NCBI RefSeq assembly: GCF_021606685.1
Contig: NZ_WKCB01000004.1
Location: forward strand, 62,001 to 126,000
Length of the DNA: 64,000 nt
Origin: Pseudomonas syringae
GTDB taxonomy: Bacteria; Pseudomonadota; Gammaproteobacteria; Pseudomonadales; Pseudomonadaceae
Direction of reading: 5' to 3'
Of the stretch, positions 62,604-64,000 are shown in pieces (the stretch's first letter is position 1; every line of letters starts with the position of its first letter). The notes below the pieces were generated by a model that searched no databases, had not been told where the DNA came from, and worked only from the letters and a program-made list of their open reading frames with translations. A program made the position numbers and the translations under genes.

Positions 62604-63986
62604 TCATGCAGAACCTGAAGCGGATTCACCTTGGTTGAAAAACCGCGCCAGCACCAGGCGATCCAGCGCCCACACGGCAATCAACGAGGCGCCCACCAAC
62701 GGAAAAATGATCGCCAGTGCGAGCATGATCACCATCGCGGTCTTCCACTTGGGCAGGTCATGGCGCAACGGTGGAACCCCCAACCCGCCTGCGGGGCGGC
62801 GTTTCCACCAGATCACCACGCCACTGACGGCGCTGAGCAGAATCATCAGGCAGATCAGCAGCACGATCAGCTGGTTGACCCAGCCGAACATCTTGCCCTC
62901 ATGCAGCATCACGCCGGTTTCGGTGGCGCGCGCGACCGTGTTGTAGTGTGCCCAGCGCACATCGGCCAGGACCTTGCCGGTGTACTGGTCCACATGCAGT
63001 GTGGCGTCGTTGCGTGGGTCGTTGGCGAACACCGAGACGGTGAACACGCCCTCGGCGGTGGTGGGGAAGGTGATGCTGTAGCCGGGCTCGACCTTGCGCG
63101 CGTCGGCCAGGTCGACCACCTGTTGCAGGCGGATCGTCGGTGCGGCCGGTGCCGAATGCATGGCGCCGTGGTTCATGTGTTCAGCGTGGTCGCCGGACAT
63201 CGGCATTGGCGTGTTTTCCATGGCCCAGGGCACGGTCTGCTGGCTGGCGGTGTTGAGCACTCGCGCCTGCTGATCGGACTGCGGCACGTTGTTCCACATC
63301 GCCGCCGGGAAGGTGTTCCACAGGTCAGCGTATTGCTTGCCCCAGAAGCCGGTCCAGGTCATGCCACTGAGCAGCATCACCAGCAAAAACGCCGCGCCCC
63401 AGAAGCCGACCACCGCATGCATATCACGCCAGAACACCCGGCCACGGCTAGTGAACCGAGGCCACAGCACACCCGCCGACGACTTGCCGCGCGGCCACCA
63501 CAGGTACACGCCCGACACCACCAGCATCACGCCCCAACCGGCGGCGAGTTCCACCAGGCGATCGCCGACGGTGCCGATCATCAGCTCACCGTGCAGGGCA
63601 CGGGCGATGGATTGCAGGTTGTATTTCGCGTCTTGCTCACCCAGTACGGTGCCGCGATAGGGGTCGACGAATACCGTCACTTCACGCCCGCCCTCGTGCA
63701 TCACGAATTGCGCGCTGCTGGAGGCGTCGGCAGGGGGCAGGTATTTGCTGATCTTGCCCTGGGGGAAGGCGGCCTGGGCGCGTTGCAATTGCTCGTCGGC
63801 GCTCAGTGCGTGCTCGGCGCTTTGCACCGTGAGCAGGTTGCCGTACATCAGCGGGTCGAGTTGCGGTTTGAACAGGTAGATGATGCCGGTCAGGGCCAGC
63901 AACACCATGAATGGGGCGACGAAGAGGCCGGCGTAGAAATGCCAGCGCCAGGCCAGGTTGTAGAAGGAAATTTTTTGGGTGGTCAT
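62604..63986 (-). CDS. PepSY-associated membrane protein with His/Met-rich loop
   Basis: A 460-residue inner-membrane protein of the PepSY-TM family. Four main spans lie near residues 14-40, 145-165, 190-212 and 365-390, with another pair near the C-terminus. N-terminal SFYNLAWRWHFYAGLFVAPF and the heme/ubiquinone-like LHGELMIGTVGDRLVELAAG-W are family marks. A loop near residues 250-280 is rich in Met and His (PMPMSGDHAEHMNHGAMHSA), as in periplasmic copper proteins. Such proteins usually sit beside TonB receptors and may reduce or strip metal from its carrier. 149 bp upstream of the TonB receptor, same strand. ATG at 63986 with GGAG 7 nt upstream. Confidence 0.88.
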   Translation of the reverse strand: MTTQKISFYNLAWRWHFYAGLFVAPFMVLLALTGIIYLFKPQLDPLMYGNLLTVQSAEHALSADEQLQRAQAAFPQGKISKYLPPADASSSAQFVMHEGGREVTVFVDPYRGTVLGEQDAKYNLQSIARALHGELMIGTVGDRLVELAAGWGVMLVVSGVYLWWPRGKSSAGVLWPRFTSRGRVFWRDMHAVVGFWGAAFLLVMLLSGMTWTGFWGKQYADLWNTFPAAMWNNVPQSDQQARVLNTASQQTVPWAMENTPMPMSGDHAEHMNHGAMHSAPAAPTIRLQQVVDLADARKVEPGYSITFPTTAEGVFTVSVFANDPRNDATLHVDQYTGKVLADVRWAHYNTVARATETGVMLHEGKMFGWVNQLIVLLICLMILLSAVSGVVIWWKRRPAGGLGVPPLRHDLPKWKTAMVIMLALAIIFPLVGASLIAVWALDRLVLARFFNQGESASGSA

Positions 63987-64000
63987 CAGGGGGCTCCGCA

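Overview
The window reads as a chromosomal segment of a Pseudomonas of the fluorescens group. The evidence is high G+C coding sequence, familiar Pseudomonas gene neighbourhoods (pncB-nadE-azu, amaB-amaA, braCDEFG, urtABCDE-ureDABC, ureEFG-hupE) and about 19 copies of the REP hairpins typical of this group, with core GTGGGAGGGGGCTTGC or GTGGCGAGCGGGCTTGCC. No rRNA, tRNA, CRISPR, prophage or insertion sequence was seen. Strand use changes often and most genes are housekeeping or nutrient-acquisition genes.

Layout. 1-7.6 kb: the tail of an upstream gene, a small membrane protein, and a three-gene operon (two transglutaminase-like proteins around an ATP-grasp/alpha-E protein) behind a good sigma-54 promoter candidate. 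7.6-11.1 kb: an unusual 18-bp ladder repeat, a charged small protein, a possible 18-residue peptide gene, azurin with an ANR-type box, and nadE-pncB for NAD salvage. 11.3-15.3 kb: a LysR regulator with amaB and amaA for lysine/pipecolate degradation. 15.3-20.8 kb: the branched-chain amino acid ABC transporter braCDEFG, with four 22-bp-phased direct repeats upstream. 20.8-21.5 kb: a long non-coding region carrying several DnaA-box-like 9-mers. 21.5-24.7 kb: an SDR enzyme, a cation diffusion facilitator and an AGE-family isomerase/epimerase.

24.9-27.2 kb: ureE, ureF, ureG and hupE/ureJ, separated by about 14 kb from the urease structural genes. 27.5-41 kb: single genes (NlpC/P60 peptidase, FabR-like regulator, secreted repeat protein, AsmA-like protein, ferritin-like protein, LysR/azoreductase pair, cytoplasmic-type lipase, EamA/AraC pair, psiF, AI-2E-family permease) and a divergent YegD-type Hsp70/CbpA pair with a sigma-32-like promoter. 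41.1-51.3 kb: a leftward urea block, urtA-urtB-urtC-urtD-urtE-ureD-ureA-GNAT-GNAT-ureB-ureC, which imports urea and hydrolyses it with a nickel urease. urtA has a sigma-54 promoter candidate, as expected for nitrogen control.

51.5-57.5 kb: one 1972-residue protein made of nine tandem units that resemble DUF4329/JAMM-like domains but have lost the metal-binding histidines. This is the least explained gene in the window. 57.5-64 kb: a leftward metal or metal-complex uptake cluster (PepSY membrane protein, TonB-dependent receptor, FecE-, FecB- and FecD-like ABC transporter) with a Zur-box-like palindrome before the receptor gene, which suggests zinc control.

Assignments rest on reading the translated sequences and motifs. 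No database search was possible.
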